From contig JALWPV010000070.1 in assembly GCA_027080775.1 (NCBI GenBank), positions 1-46,338 on the forward strand: a stretch of DNA of 46,338 nt. Reading direction: 5' to 3'. Origin of the DNA: Acidilobaceae archaeon. Its GTDB lineage: Archaea; Thermoproteota; Thermoprotei_A; Sulfolobales; Acidilobaceae. Under the pieces are notes generated by a model, which saw only the letters and a program-made list of their open reading frames with translations, did no database searches and had not been told where the DNA came from. Below are positions 16,862-25,340 of the stretch, piece by piece (the stretch's first letter is position 1; the number at the start of each line of letters is the position of its first letter). The translations under genes were made by a program, and so were the position numbers.

Positions 16862-18031
16862 TTACTCGCTTATGAATGAGTCCTCGCTCCTGGCTATGTA
16901 GTCGTAGAATGCCCTCTCGTAGTCTATGCTTCCTGGGGGTGGGTAGACTCTGGGCATTGGGGGCTCGGCCTCGTAGCCGTAGTCTTCTAGTAGCATCTTT
17001 ATGCGCCTCTTCACCTTCTCCTGTGCCAGGCTCGAGTGGTATATGGTTCCCATGCTTGAGGCTATCATGTCCACTATGTGCTCGTCACCCCTCTCCGCGT
17101 GGATGTGGGGGTTCCGCGTCTCTATCTGGTATATCGTGACGCCTGCCGGGGCGAAGGGGCAGGCCTCCTCGTTTATCCAGCAGTTCTCGAGGAGCCAGAC
17201 GAGCTGGTAGGGCTCTATGGCGAAGCCCCCGGCCCACTCCATGTTTAGGGCCAGGTCTATGCTCATGGCGTGCTCCCCGCTGTTCCCGGTCTTGACTATG
17301 TCAGTCTCTATCCTCCTGGCCAGCGAGAGGGCGTAGTTGAGTATAGTGTTCGTGTGCATGGAGACCCTGCCCCTCCTCCTGAAGTAGACGTCCCCGGCGA
17401 CCTCGAGCTTCGCCTTGAAGGGCCACTTGATCCTAACCATTACGTGGCCCGTATGGGGTAAGCTGAAGCCCGTGATGTAGGCCCAGGCGTACTCCGCCAC
17501 CGCCCCGGGGACGTAGTTGTCGCTGTCTACGAAGGCCACGTACCTGCCGCCGAGGGCCGCGGCCGCTATGACGCCTAGTATCATGCCCTCCCCCTTGCCC
17601 TTCCTCACCCTCCCCTCCTCGTCTAGCAGGGGCTCGAGCTTGGTGCCCCTCAGTACGTCGCCCCACGCCTTGTCCCTCTGGTAGAGGACGGCTATCCTCC
17701 TCTCAGCGGTCCTGGCGAGCATCTTGGCTAGGTTTACCTCGTCCATGTACCTGTCCACGGGGCTCCTGCTCGAGGCCGACACTATGACGACCCAGCTCCC
17801 CTGGGGGATCCCGGCTATCACGCCCTCGAGCGTCATGAGGTCCTCGTCCTTCACCGGCACGACGAACACAGTGTCCCTCGCCAGCCTCTCCGCCCTCTCC
17901 GTGCCCACGTAGTACAGCGTGCCCCCGTCGCCCTCGAAGCCCAGGCCGTTGAGGGTGACAACCCTCACCACGTCATACAGCCTTATGGCACCGTACCTCT
18001 CAACCCTCCGGGGATGCTCTATCAGCAACAC
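16862..18031 (-). CDS. mpgS: mannosyl-3-phosphoglycerate synthase
   Basis: A 389-residue GT-A glycosyltransferase of family GT55 that transfers mannose from GDP-mannose to 3-phosphoglycerate, the first step to mannosylglycerate, a heat/salt-stress solute. The stretch RKGKGEGMILG (143-153) is followed by the metal-binding AFVDSDNYVPGA with Asp169 and Asp171; the later NSGEHAMSIDLAL and TRNPHIHAERGDEH segments are typical. GTG start at 18031, with CGCTATATAG about 15-20 bases upstream, so probably leaderless. The matching phosphatase is 22 kb away at 40525-41337 rather than adjacent. Confidence 0.93.
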   Translation of the reverse strand: MLLIEHPRRVERYGAIRLYDVVRVVTLNGLGFEGDGGTLYYVGTERAERLARDTVFVVPVKDEDLMTLEGVIAGIPQGSWVVIVSASSRSPVDRYMDEVNLAKMLARTAERRIAVLYQRDKAWGDVLRGTKLEPLLDEEGRVRKGKGEGMILGVIAAAALGGRYVAFVDSDNYVPGAVAEYAWAYITGFSLPHTGHVMVRIKWPFKAKLEVAGDVYFRRRGRVSMHTNTILNYALSLARRIETDIVKTGNSGEHAMSIDLALNMEWAGGFAIEPYQLVWLLENCWINEEACPFAPAGVTIYQIETRNPHIHAERGDEHIVDMIASSMGTIYHSSLAQEKVKRRIKMLLEDYGYEAEPPMPRVYPPPGSIDYERAFYDYIARSEDSFISE

Positions 18032-18098
18032 ACACCACCACTATATAGCGGCTCGGGAAGCCTAGGCGTGCCACCCACACGCGAGAGGCGGCGGAGAG

Positions 18099-18106
18099 GA
18101 TTAAAC
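18099..18106 (+). promoter_or_regulatory. TATA box of tRNA-Ala
   Basis: GATTAAAC in GC-rich sequence, about 35-42 bases before the mature 5' end of the tRNA, giving a short 5' trailer for RNase P to remove. Confidence 0.5.
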
Positions 18107-18140
18107 CCCATACCGGCTAGACACCCTAGAGCGGCTGGGT

Positions 18141-18217
18141 GGGCCGGTAGCTCAGCCTGGAAGAGCGCCCGGCTTGCACCCGGGAGGCCCCGGGTTCAAA
18201 TCCCGGCCGGTCCACCA
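18141..18217 (+). tRNA. tRNA-Ala (anticodon TGC)
   Basis: All stems fold by hand: acceptor GGGCCGG with CCGGTCC, D-stem GCTC/GAGC, anticodon stem CCCGG/CCGGG with loop CTTGCAC (anticodon TGC at 18175-18177), and a GGTTCAAATCC-type T-arm. The acceptor has the G3:U70 wobble pair that identifies alanine tRNA. Discriminator A and an encoded CCA end at 18217. There is no intron. Confidence 0.97.
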
Positions 18218-18281
18218 CAACCCTCCTAGGCCCTAGCATTAAGCCCCAACGCCCATACTCTGTACTGGGGGTGAGGCTCCA

Positions 18282-19166
18282 GTGCCCCTGCTAGCGAGGA
18301 GGAGGCCGGCCGTCGCGGGGTACTTCTACCCGGCGGACCCAGAGGAGCTCAGGAGGGCGATAGAGGAGGCGTTCACGCACCCCCTAGGGCCCGGGGGGAT
18401 CCCGGAGGTAAGCGGGGCCCGTAGGAGGGAGAGCATAGGCTTCGTCGTGCCCCACGCTGGCTACATGTACAGCGGGCCGGTGGCTGCCCACGCCTACTAC
18501 AGGCTGGCGCTCGAGGGGGCCCCTGAGACCGTTGTTATTGCGGGGCCCAACCACACGGGTATGGGGAGCCTCGTCAGCATCTACCACGAGGGCGTCTGGG
18601 AGACGCCCCTAGGCGAGGTTGAGGTTGACTCCGAGTTCGCCAAGGCTATGATAGCCAATAGCAGGTTCCTTGACCCCGACGATAAGGCCCACATCTACGA
18701 GCACAGCGTCGAGGTCCAGGTGCCGTTTCTCCAGTACCTCTTCGGCGGGAGATTCAAGATAGTCCCGATAGTGGTGTGGCACCAGAGCCCCGAGGTCTCG
18801 GAGGACATAGCGAAGGCTGTGGCGAGCGCTGCCAGAGAGACGGGTAGGGACTACGTGTTCATAGCGAGCAGCGACTTCACCCACTACGAGAGCCACGAGA
18901 GCGCTGTGAGGAAGGACTCCATAGCGCTCGACGCCATAAAGAGGCTCGACCCCGAGGGCCTCTTCGCAGTGATAGAAAAGTACAATATCACAATGTGCGG
19001 CCCCGGCCCCGTGGCGGCCCTCCTATACCTCGGCAGGATGGCCGGCTCCCCGGGAGCGGAGGTCCTCAAGTACGCCACCAGCGGCGACGTCACAGGCGAC
19101 AAGTCGAGCGTCGTGGGCTACGCAGCCGTGAGGGTCCCACTCCCCAGGAGGCAAGAGCAGGCCTAG
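18282..19166 (+). CDS. MEMO1 family protein
   Basis: A 294-residue MEMO family protein, structurally related to class III extradiol dioxygenases. Conserved segments are AVAGYFYPADP near the N-terminus, VVPHAGYMYSG with His58, AGPNHTG, the YEHSVEVQVPFLQYL block, SSDFTHYE, and a terminal GDKSSVVGYAA. Biochemical function in archaea is unsettled. Position is informative: MEMO heads the mevalonate-pathway gene cluster in many archaea, as here. GTG start at 18282 with GGGGGTGAGG upstream; the preceding tRNA is on the same strand. Confidence 0.9.
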   Translation: MPLLARRRPAVAGYFYPADPEELRRAIEEAFTHPLGPGGIPEVSGARRRESIGFVVPHAGYMYSGPVAAHAYYRLALEGAPETVVIAGPNHTGMGSLVSIYHEGVWETPLGEVEVDSEFAKAMIANSRFLDPDDKAHIYEHSVEVQVPFLQYLFGGRFKIVPIVVWHQSPEVSEDIAKAVASAARETGRDYVFIASSDFTHYESHESAVRKDSIALDAIKRLDPEGLFAVIEKYNITMCGPGPVAALLYLGRMAGSPGAEVLKYATSGDVTGDKSSVVGYAAVRVPLPRRQEQA

Positions 19167-19295
19167 AGGCGGGGAGCAGCCCCCTCAAGTGGCCCCTATA
19201 GCCTGGGCCCCTCTGGGGAGGCGCGGGGCCACAGCGCTTGCGGTTGTAGTATTATCTCTCCGGGATCCCGGGGTCCCCTGCGGGGATGGAGTGGG

Positions 19296-20081
19296 TTGAG
19301 GCTCTCCATACAGGCGCCGGCCATAGTCTCGGGTATACCGATACCTGACGCTGAGAACCCCCTCATAGCGGCCCCCGAGGCAAGGCTCGTGCTCAATGTC
19401 GAGCTGGAGCCCCGGGGGGGCGTTGGGGAGGCTAGGCTCAGGGGCCCGCTGCCAGTGCCCGGTAGCCTGTTGGGTGGTTTCTGGTCCAACATCCAGGACG
19501 GCCTGGGGGAGGGCTTCGACGCCGAGGTTATAGTGGAGGACGTCGTGGGCTCCCCGGGGCAGGCGGGATCCTACGCCGCCGTCACCGTAGCCCTCCTACA
19601 CGTGTTGGCTAGGAGGCATGGGGACACGCTCTCCAGCGACGAGATCGTGGAGCTCGCCAGGCTCGCCGACCCCCTGGATTACACCGGGCTCCCCGGGTGG
19701 GCGGGCGTCCTAGACGCCCTCAGGTACTCGGCTGCGACGGGCAGGATAGTTGCGTGGAGGAACGACGAGGAGCACGGCGACATAGCCGAGGGCGGAGTCC
19801 CCGGGCTGTCCTATAGGGGCGAGGCCAGGGTCGCTAGGAGGATAGCGAGGGAGGAGCTAGGCGGCGACGTCTACTCGGCGATAGTCCACCTCGCAGGGAT
19901 CTCAACCCTCGCCGCGGCAGTCAAGATAAGGGACGGAGAGGACCCCCTAGAGGTCGCCTGGAGGTACAAGCCCGTAGATGAGGCGATAGCCCTCCTAGTA
20001 TGGGGGGCCCAGCCCCCAGGGGAGGAGTGCATCCACTCCCCTGGCCTCCCAGCGGTGCTCGAGAAGCACTGCAAGAGCTAG
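19296..20081 (+). CDS. GHMP-kinase-like protein, divergent (mevalonate-kinase position)
   Basis: A 261-residue protein lying between MEMO and IPK, where many archaea carry mevalonate kinase. The segment GSPGQAGSYAAVTVALLHVLA (about residues 88-106, key pattern) aligns in plan with the GHMP motif 2 (GxGSSAA plus helix), and LARLADPLDYTGLPGW follows as the next helix. However the glycine-serine ATP loop is altered, motif 1 is not clear, and the C-terminal GHMP motif 3 is missing; the protein is also short for a mevalonate kinase. It may be a degenerate kinase with another role. TTG start at 19296 with GGATGGAGTGGG upstream. Confidence 0.55.
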   Translation: MRLSIQAPAIVSGIPIPDAENPLIAAPEARLVLNVELEPRGGVGEARLRGPLPVPGSLLGGFWSNIQDGLGEGFDAEVIVEDVVGSPGQAGSYAAVTVALLHVLARRHGDTLSSDEIVELARLADPLDYTGLPGWAGVLDALRYSAATGRIVAWRNDEEHGDIAEGGVPGLSYRGEARVARRIAREELGGDVYSAIVHLAGISTLAAAVKIRDGEDPLEVAWRYKPVDEAIALLVWGAQPPGEECIHSPGLPAVLEKHCKS

Positions 20082-20106
20082 CCCCCCGGCGAGGCGGTGA
20101 GCCCGC

Positions 20107-20853
20107 ATGCCCAGGCCCTGCGGGTCAGCGGCGGTGAAGCTCGGCGGTAGCCTTGTGACGGTGAAGGATAGGCCCTACACCGTGAGGGGGGAGGCCCTCG
20201 CGGGGGCCTCGAGGATCCTGGCAGCCTACTGGAGGAGCGGGGGGAGGCGCCTCATAGTAGTGCACGGCGGCGGGAGCTTCGGCCACTACGAGGTAGACAC
20301 CCTCAGGGGGGAGCTGGGCGCCCGGGACCTCCCGGCGGCGGCCGCCCCCAGGATCCAGGGGGCCATGCTCAGACTAGCCGCCCGGGTCGTCGAAGCCCTC
20401 AGGGGGGCGGGGCTGCCCGCGAGCCTGCACACGACGCACACCATATGCGAGTGCCGCGAGTGCCGCTACACTCCCCTCCTCAGGGACCTCGGGGAGGGGC
20501 TGGTGCCTGTGGCGTACGGCGACGCAGTCCCATGCCGCGGGGGCCTCGTGATAGTGAGTGGGGACCAGCTAGTGGTCGAGGCGGGCCTGGAGGCCGGCGT
20601 CGACTGCATAGTCTTCACGATAGACGCGCCCGGGGTACTCGACGGTGAGGGCAGGGTCATAGGGGAGCTGGGCCCCGGGGATCCCGTGCCGAGGCTGGGC
20701 GGCGCGGCCCACGACGTCACAGGGGGGCTGGAGGCCAAGGTGGAGTGGGCCCGGAGGGCCGCCGCCGGGGGCGCGAGGGTCTACATCACCGGGCTCGGGG
20801 GCCTGCTTAAAGTCCTCGAGGGCGGGAGGGCCGGCACGAGGATAGTGGTGTAG
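20107..20853 (+). CDS. ipk: isopentenyl phosphate kinase
   Basis: A 248-residue amino-acid-kinase-fold enzyme that phosphorylates isopentenyl phosphate to IPP in the archaeal mevalonate pathway. KLGGSLVT opens the ATP site and VVHGGGSFGH carries the family's catalytic histidine. The end DVTGGLEAKVEWA...ITGLGGLLKVLEGG is typical for IPK. Two CxxC-like cysteines (ICECRECRY) occur mid-protein, as in several thermophile homologues. ATG at 20107; five bases separate it from the IDI-2 gene. Confidence 0.92.
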   Translation: MPRPCGSAAVKLGGSLVTVKDRPYTVRGEALAGASRILAAYWRSGGRRLIVVHGGGSFGHYEVDTLRGELGARDLPAAAAPRIQGAMLRLAARVVEALRGAGLPASLHTTHTICECRECRYTPLLRDLGEGLVPVAYGDAVPCRGGLVIVSGDQLVVEAGLEAGVDCIVFTIDAPGVLDGEGRVIGELGPGDPVPRLGGAAHDVTGGLEAKVEWARRAAAGGARVYITGLGGLLKVLEGGRAGTRIVV

Positions 20854-20858
20854 GAGTC

Positions 20859-21998
20859 TTGGCCGAGGGGACAGGCACGCTGCCCAGGAAGCTCGACCAC
20901 ATAAGGATAGCAGTCGAGAAGGAAGTCGAGTCGGGGCACCCCACACTCCTCGGGGACGTGAGGATAGTCCACCAGCCCGCCCCCGAGGTTGACCTCGACT
21001 CGGTCGACCTCTCAGTCGAGGTTTTCGGTAAGAGGCTCAGCGCCCCCCTAATGATAACGGGCATGACGGGCGGCCACCCGGATGTCGAGTGGGTCAACGC
21101 CGCCCTCGCTAGGGTAGCCGAGAGGCATGGGATAGCCATTGGCGTGGGGAGCCAGAGGGCGGCCATCGAGGATCCCAGCGTCGAGGAAACATACAGGGTC
21201 GTCAGGCGGGAGGCGCCAACCACGGTAGTGGTGGCCAACCTGGGGGCGCCCCAGCTCGTCCTGGGCTACGGCGTGGAGGAGGCCCTGAGGGCCGTGGAGA
21301 TGGTCAGGGCCGATGCACTCGCCATACACCTCAACCCAGCCCAGGAGGCCTTCCAGCTCGAGGGGGACACCAGGTACAGGGGCCTCCTGAGGGCCGTCAA
21401 GGAGATAGTAGACAACGTCGGCGTCCCAGTTGTGGTAAAGGAGACAGGGACGGGCCTCTCAATGGAGGCCGTCAGGCAGCTCAGCGCCCTGGGCGTGGAG
21501 TGCTTCGACGTCTCCGGCCTCGGGGGGACGAACTGGGTCAAGGTGGAGGTCCTCAGGGCGAGGGAGAGGGGCGTGGAGCCCCCGAGGCCCCCCGACGGCT
21601 TCACCGACTACTGGGGCAACCCGACGGCCCTCGCCGTGGTGGAGGCTAGGGTCGCCGCCCCGAGGGCGTGCGTCATAGCCAGCGGGGGCATAAGGACGGG
21701 CCTCGACGCTGCGAGGGCCATAGCCCTAGGGGCCGACCTGGCCGGCGTGGCGCTCCCAGCCCTGAGGGCCCTCTACCGGGGCGGCGACGAGGCCCTGGAC
21801 AGGCTGATAGCCTCGCTGAAAGAGCAGCTGAGGGTTGCAGCATACCTCGCCGGGGCCCCCACGGTTAGGGACCTCATGGTGAGGCCCCTAACAATCACGG
21901 GGAGGCTCCGCGAGGAGCTAGAGGCTAGGGGTATAAGCCTGGGCGCGCTGGTTAGAGCTAAAATAGCCAGGCTCATGGCCCTCGGCCGTAGGGTGTAG
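20859..21998 (+). CDS. fni: isopentenyl-diphosphate delta-isomerase, type 2 (FMN)
   Basis: A 379-residue FMN/NADPH-dependent isomerase that interconverts IPP and DMAPP. Visible are MITGMTGGHPDVEWVN, the GVGSQRAAIEDP segment, VVKETGTGLS, DVSGLGGTNWVKVE, and the FMN phosphate site ASGGIRTGLD. TTG start at 20859, with GGTGTAGGAG upstream. It follows IPK by five bases and precedes GGPP synthase by eight, so the three steps from isopentenyl phosphate to C20 lipid precursor are co-expressed. Confidence 0.93.
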   Translation: MAEGTGTLPRKLDHIRIAVEKEVESGHPTLLGDVRIVHQPAPEVDLDSVDLSVEVFGKRLSAPLMITGMTGGHPDVEWVNAALARVAERHGIAIGVGSQRAAIEDPSVEETYRVVRREAPTTVVVANLGAPQLVLGYGVEEALRAVEMVRADALAIHLNPAQEAFQLEGDTRYRGLLRAVKEIVDNVGVPVVVKETGTGLSMEAVRQLSALGVECFDVSGLGGTNWVKVEVLRARERGVEPPRPPDGFTDYWGNPTALAVVEARVAAPRACVIASGGIRTGLDAARAIALGADLAGVALPALRALYRGGDEALDRLIASLKEQLRVAAYLAGAPTVRDLMVRPLTITGRLREELEARGISLGALVRAKIARLMALGRRV

Positions 21999-22006
21999 GG
22001 GACGCC

Positions 22007-23020
22007 TTGAGCTTGCCGCCCACTCTCTCGAAGTTCCTCTCCCGCTACGCTATGGCCGTCGACTCGTTCATGAGGGACCACGTCAGGGGCATGCCGGAGA
22101 CCCTCTACAAGGCTGGCATGCACCTGGTCAGGGCTGGGGGTAAGAGGCTGAGGCCCGCGATCGTTATGCTATTCGCCCGCGCCCTAGGGGGCGTGGAGGC
22201 CGAGTACCAGGCCATCCCCCTCGCGGCGGCGGTCGAGTTGTTCCATAACTTCACGTTGATACACGACGACATAATAGACAGGGACGAGTATAGGAGGGGG
22301 GTGCCGACGACCCACGTCGTCTACGGGGAGCCCATGGCGATAGTCGCGGGGGACCTCCTGCACGCCGAGGCCTTCAGGGCCATATACAGGGCCCTGGACT
22401 ACGGCCTCGAGGCCGACGTCGCGGCCAGGGCCCTCGAGCTGCTCGCGTGGGCCGCCAAGAGGGTGAGCGAGGGGCAGGCCCTAGACATGATGTTCGAGTC
22501 CACGTGGGACGTCACTGCTAGGGACTACCTGGACATGATATACCTTAAGACGGGGGCACTCATAGAGGCCTCAGCCGCCATGGGCGCCCTCGTGGCCTCG
22601 GGGGACGAGAGCTACATAGAGGCGGCGCGCCAGTACGGGAGGCTCGTTGGGGTGGCCTTCCAGATAAGGGACGACTACCTCGGCGTCTACGGCGACCCCT
22701 CCAAGACCGGGAAGCCCGTATACAGCGACCTCAGGAGGGGGAAGAAGACCATCCTAGTCCTATATGCCCTCGAGCACCTCCCCAGCGAGAAGGCTGAGAG
22801 GCTCAAGAGCCTCATAGGCAGGGAGGGTGCGAGCGAGGAGGAGCTGGAGGAGGCGGCGGCCCTCATAAGGGAGAGCGGGGCCCCCAAGTACGCCATGGAC
22901 CTCGCAATGGAGATGGCTAGGAACGCCGCCTCGATACTCGACGAGCTTCCAATAGAGGACTCCAGGGCCGCTGAGGCCCTCCGCGAGCTGGCGAGCTTCG
23001 TCGTCGAGAGGGAGAAGTAG
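22007..23020 (+). CDS. idsA: geranylgeranyl diphosphate synthase
   Basis: A 337-residue trans-prenyltransferase. The first aspartate-rich motif DDIID is at 87-91 and the second is in FQIRDDYLGVYGD (around 223). Residue -5 from the first motif is Phe82 and -4 is Thr, the pattern of archaeal type I GGPP synthases, predicting C20 product for membrane ether lipids. GGKRLRP (44-50) binds the IPP diphosphate. TTG start at 22007; the stop lies two bases before the DUF2118 gene. Confidence 0.93.
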   Translation: MSLPPTLSKFLSRYAMAVDSFMRDHVRGMPETLYKAGMHLVRAGGKRLRPAIVMLFARALGGVEAEYQAIPLAAAVELFHNFTLIHDDIIDRDEYRRGVPTTHVVYGEPMAIVAGDLLHAEAFRAIYRALDYGLEADVAARALELLAWAAKRVSEGQALDMMFESTWDVTARDYLDMIYLKTGALIEASAAMGALVASGDESYIEAARQYGRLVGVAFQIRDDYLGVYGDPSKTGKPVYSDLRRGKKTILVLYALEHLPSEKAERLKSLIGREGASEEELEEAAALIRESGAPKYAMDLAMEMARNAASILDELPIEDSRAAEALRELASFVVEREK

Positions 23021-23022
23021 CT

Positions 23023-23571
23023 GTGACGCTCAACCACGAGTTCACCCCGAGGGACTACGAGTTCCCACGCCTCTACGTGGCGGGCGAGGAGTCGGGGGAG
23101 TACCTGGTCCCGGACCTAGGGGCTGGCAGGTACACGATACGCCGCGGCGAGCCCGGCCCCCGGGAGGGGTGGATGGGCCTCAAGCCCTACGAGTGGGGCT
23201 GGCTCAGGATATTCGACCCCGTCGAGGCGAGGGCCACTAGGGCCTTCGCCGTAGTCGTTCCATGGCTCGACTACAGGGCCCTCTACCTAGGGGAGGGCGC
23301 CCCCCTCAAGCTGGTCGAGGCGTCGGGCGTGCACGTGAATATAGTGGCGAGGGAGGGGGAGGAGGTCGAGGAGGATAGCGTGCTAGCCTACGTGGTTACG
23401 GGGAAGGGCGAGACGAAGACCGTCAGGGCGGGCTGCGAGGGCGTGGTGGCCTACATAGCCTGGGAGCCCGGGGCCAGCGCTGAGAGGTATGTCTACCTCA
23501 TAATAGACGAGGACGAGGTCGAGATCCTCGAGCCCGACGATGAGGCCCTAGCCCTCCTGGGGGCCCACTAA
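23023..23571 (+). CDS. DUF2118 family protein (lipoyl/biotinyl-like fold)
   Basis: A 182-residue protein matching the archaeal DUF2118 family. The middle (HVNIVAREGEEVEEDSVLAYVVTGKGETK) has the look of a barrel-sandwich lipoyl-like domain but no lysine in the lipoylation turn. Function is unknown. GTG start at 23023, two bases after the GGPP synthase stop, using GGAGAAG in the end of that gene as ribosome-binding site. A 41-base gap with a GC-rich inverted repeat separates it from gltX. Confidence 0.75.
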   Translation: MTLNHEFTPRDYEFPRLYVAGEESGEYLVPDLGAGRYTIRRGEPGPREGWMGLKPYEWGWLRIFDPVEARATRAFAVVVPWLDYRALYLGEGAPLKLVEASGVHVNIVAREGEEVEEDSVLAYVVTGKGETKTVRAGCEGVVAYIAWEPGASAERYVYLIIDEDEVEILEPDDEALALLGAH

Positions 23572-23612
23572 AAACCTCCAAGCCCCCGGCCCGCCCGGGG
23601 GCGCCGAGGGTT

Positions 23613-25337
23613 TTGAGTGGGGTAGACCCCGAGCTTGAGAGGCTCGTCAGGGGCTACGTGCTGAAGAACGCAGTCAAGTACGGCGGCAGGGCCAGCGTGG
23701 GTAGCGTAATGTCAATGATACTCGGCGACCACCCCGAGCTCAGGCCCAGGGCCCGTGAGGTCGCGGCCCTCGCTAGGAGGCTCGTGGAGTGGGTCAACAG
23801 CCTGGATCCCGGGGAGCAGGAGAGGATCCTCAGGGAGGAGTACCCCGAGCTACTAGAGGAGAGGCCCCGGAGGGAGGGGGGCCCCAAGGGGCTCCCACCG
23901 CTCCCCGGCGCCCGCGAGGGCGCTGTCGTGACGAGGTTCGCCCCCAACCCGGACTTCGTGATACACATAGGCAACGCCAGGCCCGCTATACTGAGCCACG
24001 AGTACGCTAGGATGTACAAGGGCAGGATGGTGCTCCGCTTCGAGGACACCGACCCCAGGACCAAGACCCCCCTGAGGGAGGCGTACGACCTCATCAAGGA
24101 GGACCTCCGCTGGCTCGGCGTCACATGGGACGAGGAGTACATCCAGAGCCTCAGGATGGAGGTCTTCTACGAGCACGCGAGGGCCATGCTGGAGAGGGGC
24201 TGCGCCTACGTCGACCTCTGCGGCGAGGAGTCCCGGGAGCTGCTCAGGAGCGGCAGGGCCTGCTGGAGCCGGGAGAGGCCCCCGGAGTGGCAGCTCGAGC
24301 AGTGGGACAAGATGCTATCCGGCGAGTACGGCGAGGGGGAGGCCGTGGTGAGGGTCAAGACCGACCTGTCCCATCCAAACCCCAGCGTTAGGGACTGGGT
24401 GGCCCTGAGGATAATCGACACCGAGCGCTATCCCCACCCCCTAGTGGGGAGCAGGTACAGGGTGTGGCCCACCTACAACTTCGCCGTTAGCGTCGACGAC
24501 CACCTCATGGGTGTCACCCACGTGCTGAGGGGGAAGGAGCACCAGGTCAACACGGAGAAGCAGCTCTACGTCTACAAGTGCTTCTCCTGGGAGCCCCCCG
24601 TATTCATACACTTCGGCCGCCTCAAGCTCGAGGGCTTCATAATGAGTAAGAGCCACATAAGGAGGCTCCTCGAGGAGAACCCCGGCAAGTTCCTGGGCTA
24701 CGACGACCCCAGGTTCGGCACGATAGCCGGCCTGAGGAGGAGGGGGATAGTGGCGGAGGCCATCAGGAGGGTCATACTGGAGGTCGGCGTCAAGCCGGGC
24801 GACGCCACGCTGAGCTGGAGCAACCTAGCCGCCGTGAACAGGAAGATTCTCGACCCCGTGGCTGATAGGATCATGTTCGTGGAGGACCCAGTCTGGCTCC
24901 GCGCCGACCTAGGCGGCGCCGGGTGCATCGAGGCCAGGATCCCATACCACCCAGACAGGCCCGAGAGGACGAGGACCATAAGGGTCTGCGACGGCGACGA
25001 GATAGGCGTAACCAGGGCGGACCACGCCCTAGGCAGGGCGAGGCTCGTGGGCCTCGGCAACTTCAGATTCGAGGACTCCAAGCTAGTGCTCGAGGGGACC
25101 AGCCTCGAGGAGGCGAGGAGGAGGGGGCTCCAGATAATCCACTGGACCCCGAGGAGGGGGGCTGTGCCCATGAGGGTCCTCGAGCCGGTAGAACTCGAGT
25201 TCAGGGAGCACAGGGGCTACGCCGAGCCCGCCATAAGAGAGTACGGCGTCGACGCCCACCTACAACTCATGAGGTTCGGCTTCGCCCGAATAGACTCCAC
25301 GGGCGACGAGGTACTGGCATTCTACACACACCCATAG
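23613..25337 (+). CDS. gltX: glutamyl-tRNA synthetase (archaeal type)
   Basis: A 574-residue class I synthetase. The nucleotide signature is PNPDFVIHIGNARPA with HIGN at 118-121, and the KMSKS-equivalent is MSKS at 344-347. The long N-terminal helical extension and the beta-rich C-terminal anticodon domain are those of archaeal/eukaryotic GluRS. The HIGN form instead of HIGH/HVGN is normal for archaea. TTG start at 23613. Followed after 3 bases by pheS. Confidence 0.94.
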   Translation: MSGVDPELERLVRGYVLKNAVKYGGRASVGSVMSMILGDHPELRPRAREVAALARRLVEWVNSLDPGEQERILREEYPELLEERPRREGGPKGLPPLPGAREGAVVTRFAPNPDFVIHIGNARPAILSHEYARMYKGRMVLRFEDTDPRTKTPLREAYDLIKEDLRWLGVTWDEEYIQSLRMEVFYEHARAMLERGCAYVDLCGEESRELLRSGRACWSRERPPEWQLEQWDKMLSGEYGEGEAVVRVKTDLSHPNPSVRDWVALRIIDTERYPHPLVGSRYRVWPTYNFAVSVDDHLMGVTHVLRGKEHQVNTEKQLYVYKCFSWEPPVFIHFGRLKLEGFIMSKSHIRRLLEENPGKFLGYDDPRFGTIAGLRRRGIVAEAIRRVILEVGVKPGDATLSWSNLAAVNRKILDPVADRIMFVEDPVWLRADLGGAGCIEARIPYHPDRPERTRTIRVCDGDEIGVTRADHALGRARLVGLGNFRFEDSKLVLEGTSLEEARRRGLQIIHWTPRRGAVPMRVLEPVELEFREHRGYAEPAIREYGVDAHLQLMRFGFARIDSTGDEVLAFYTHP

Positions 25338-25340
25338 GGG

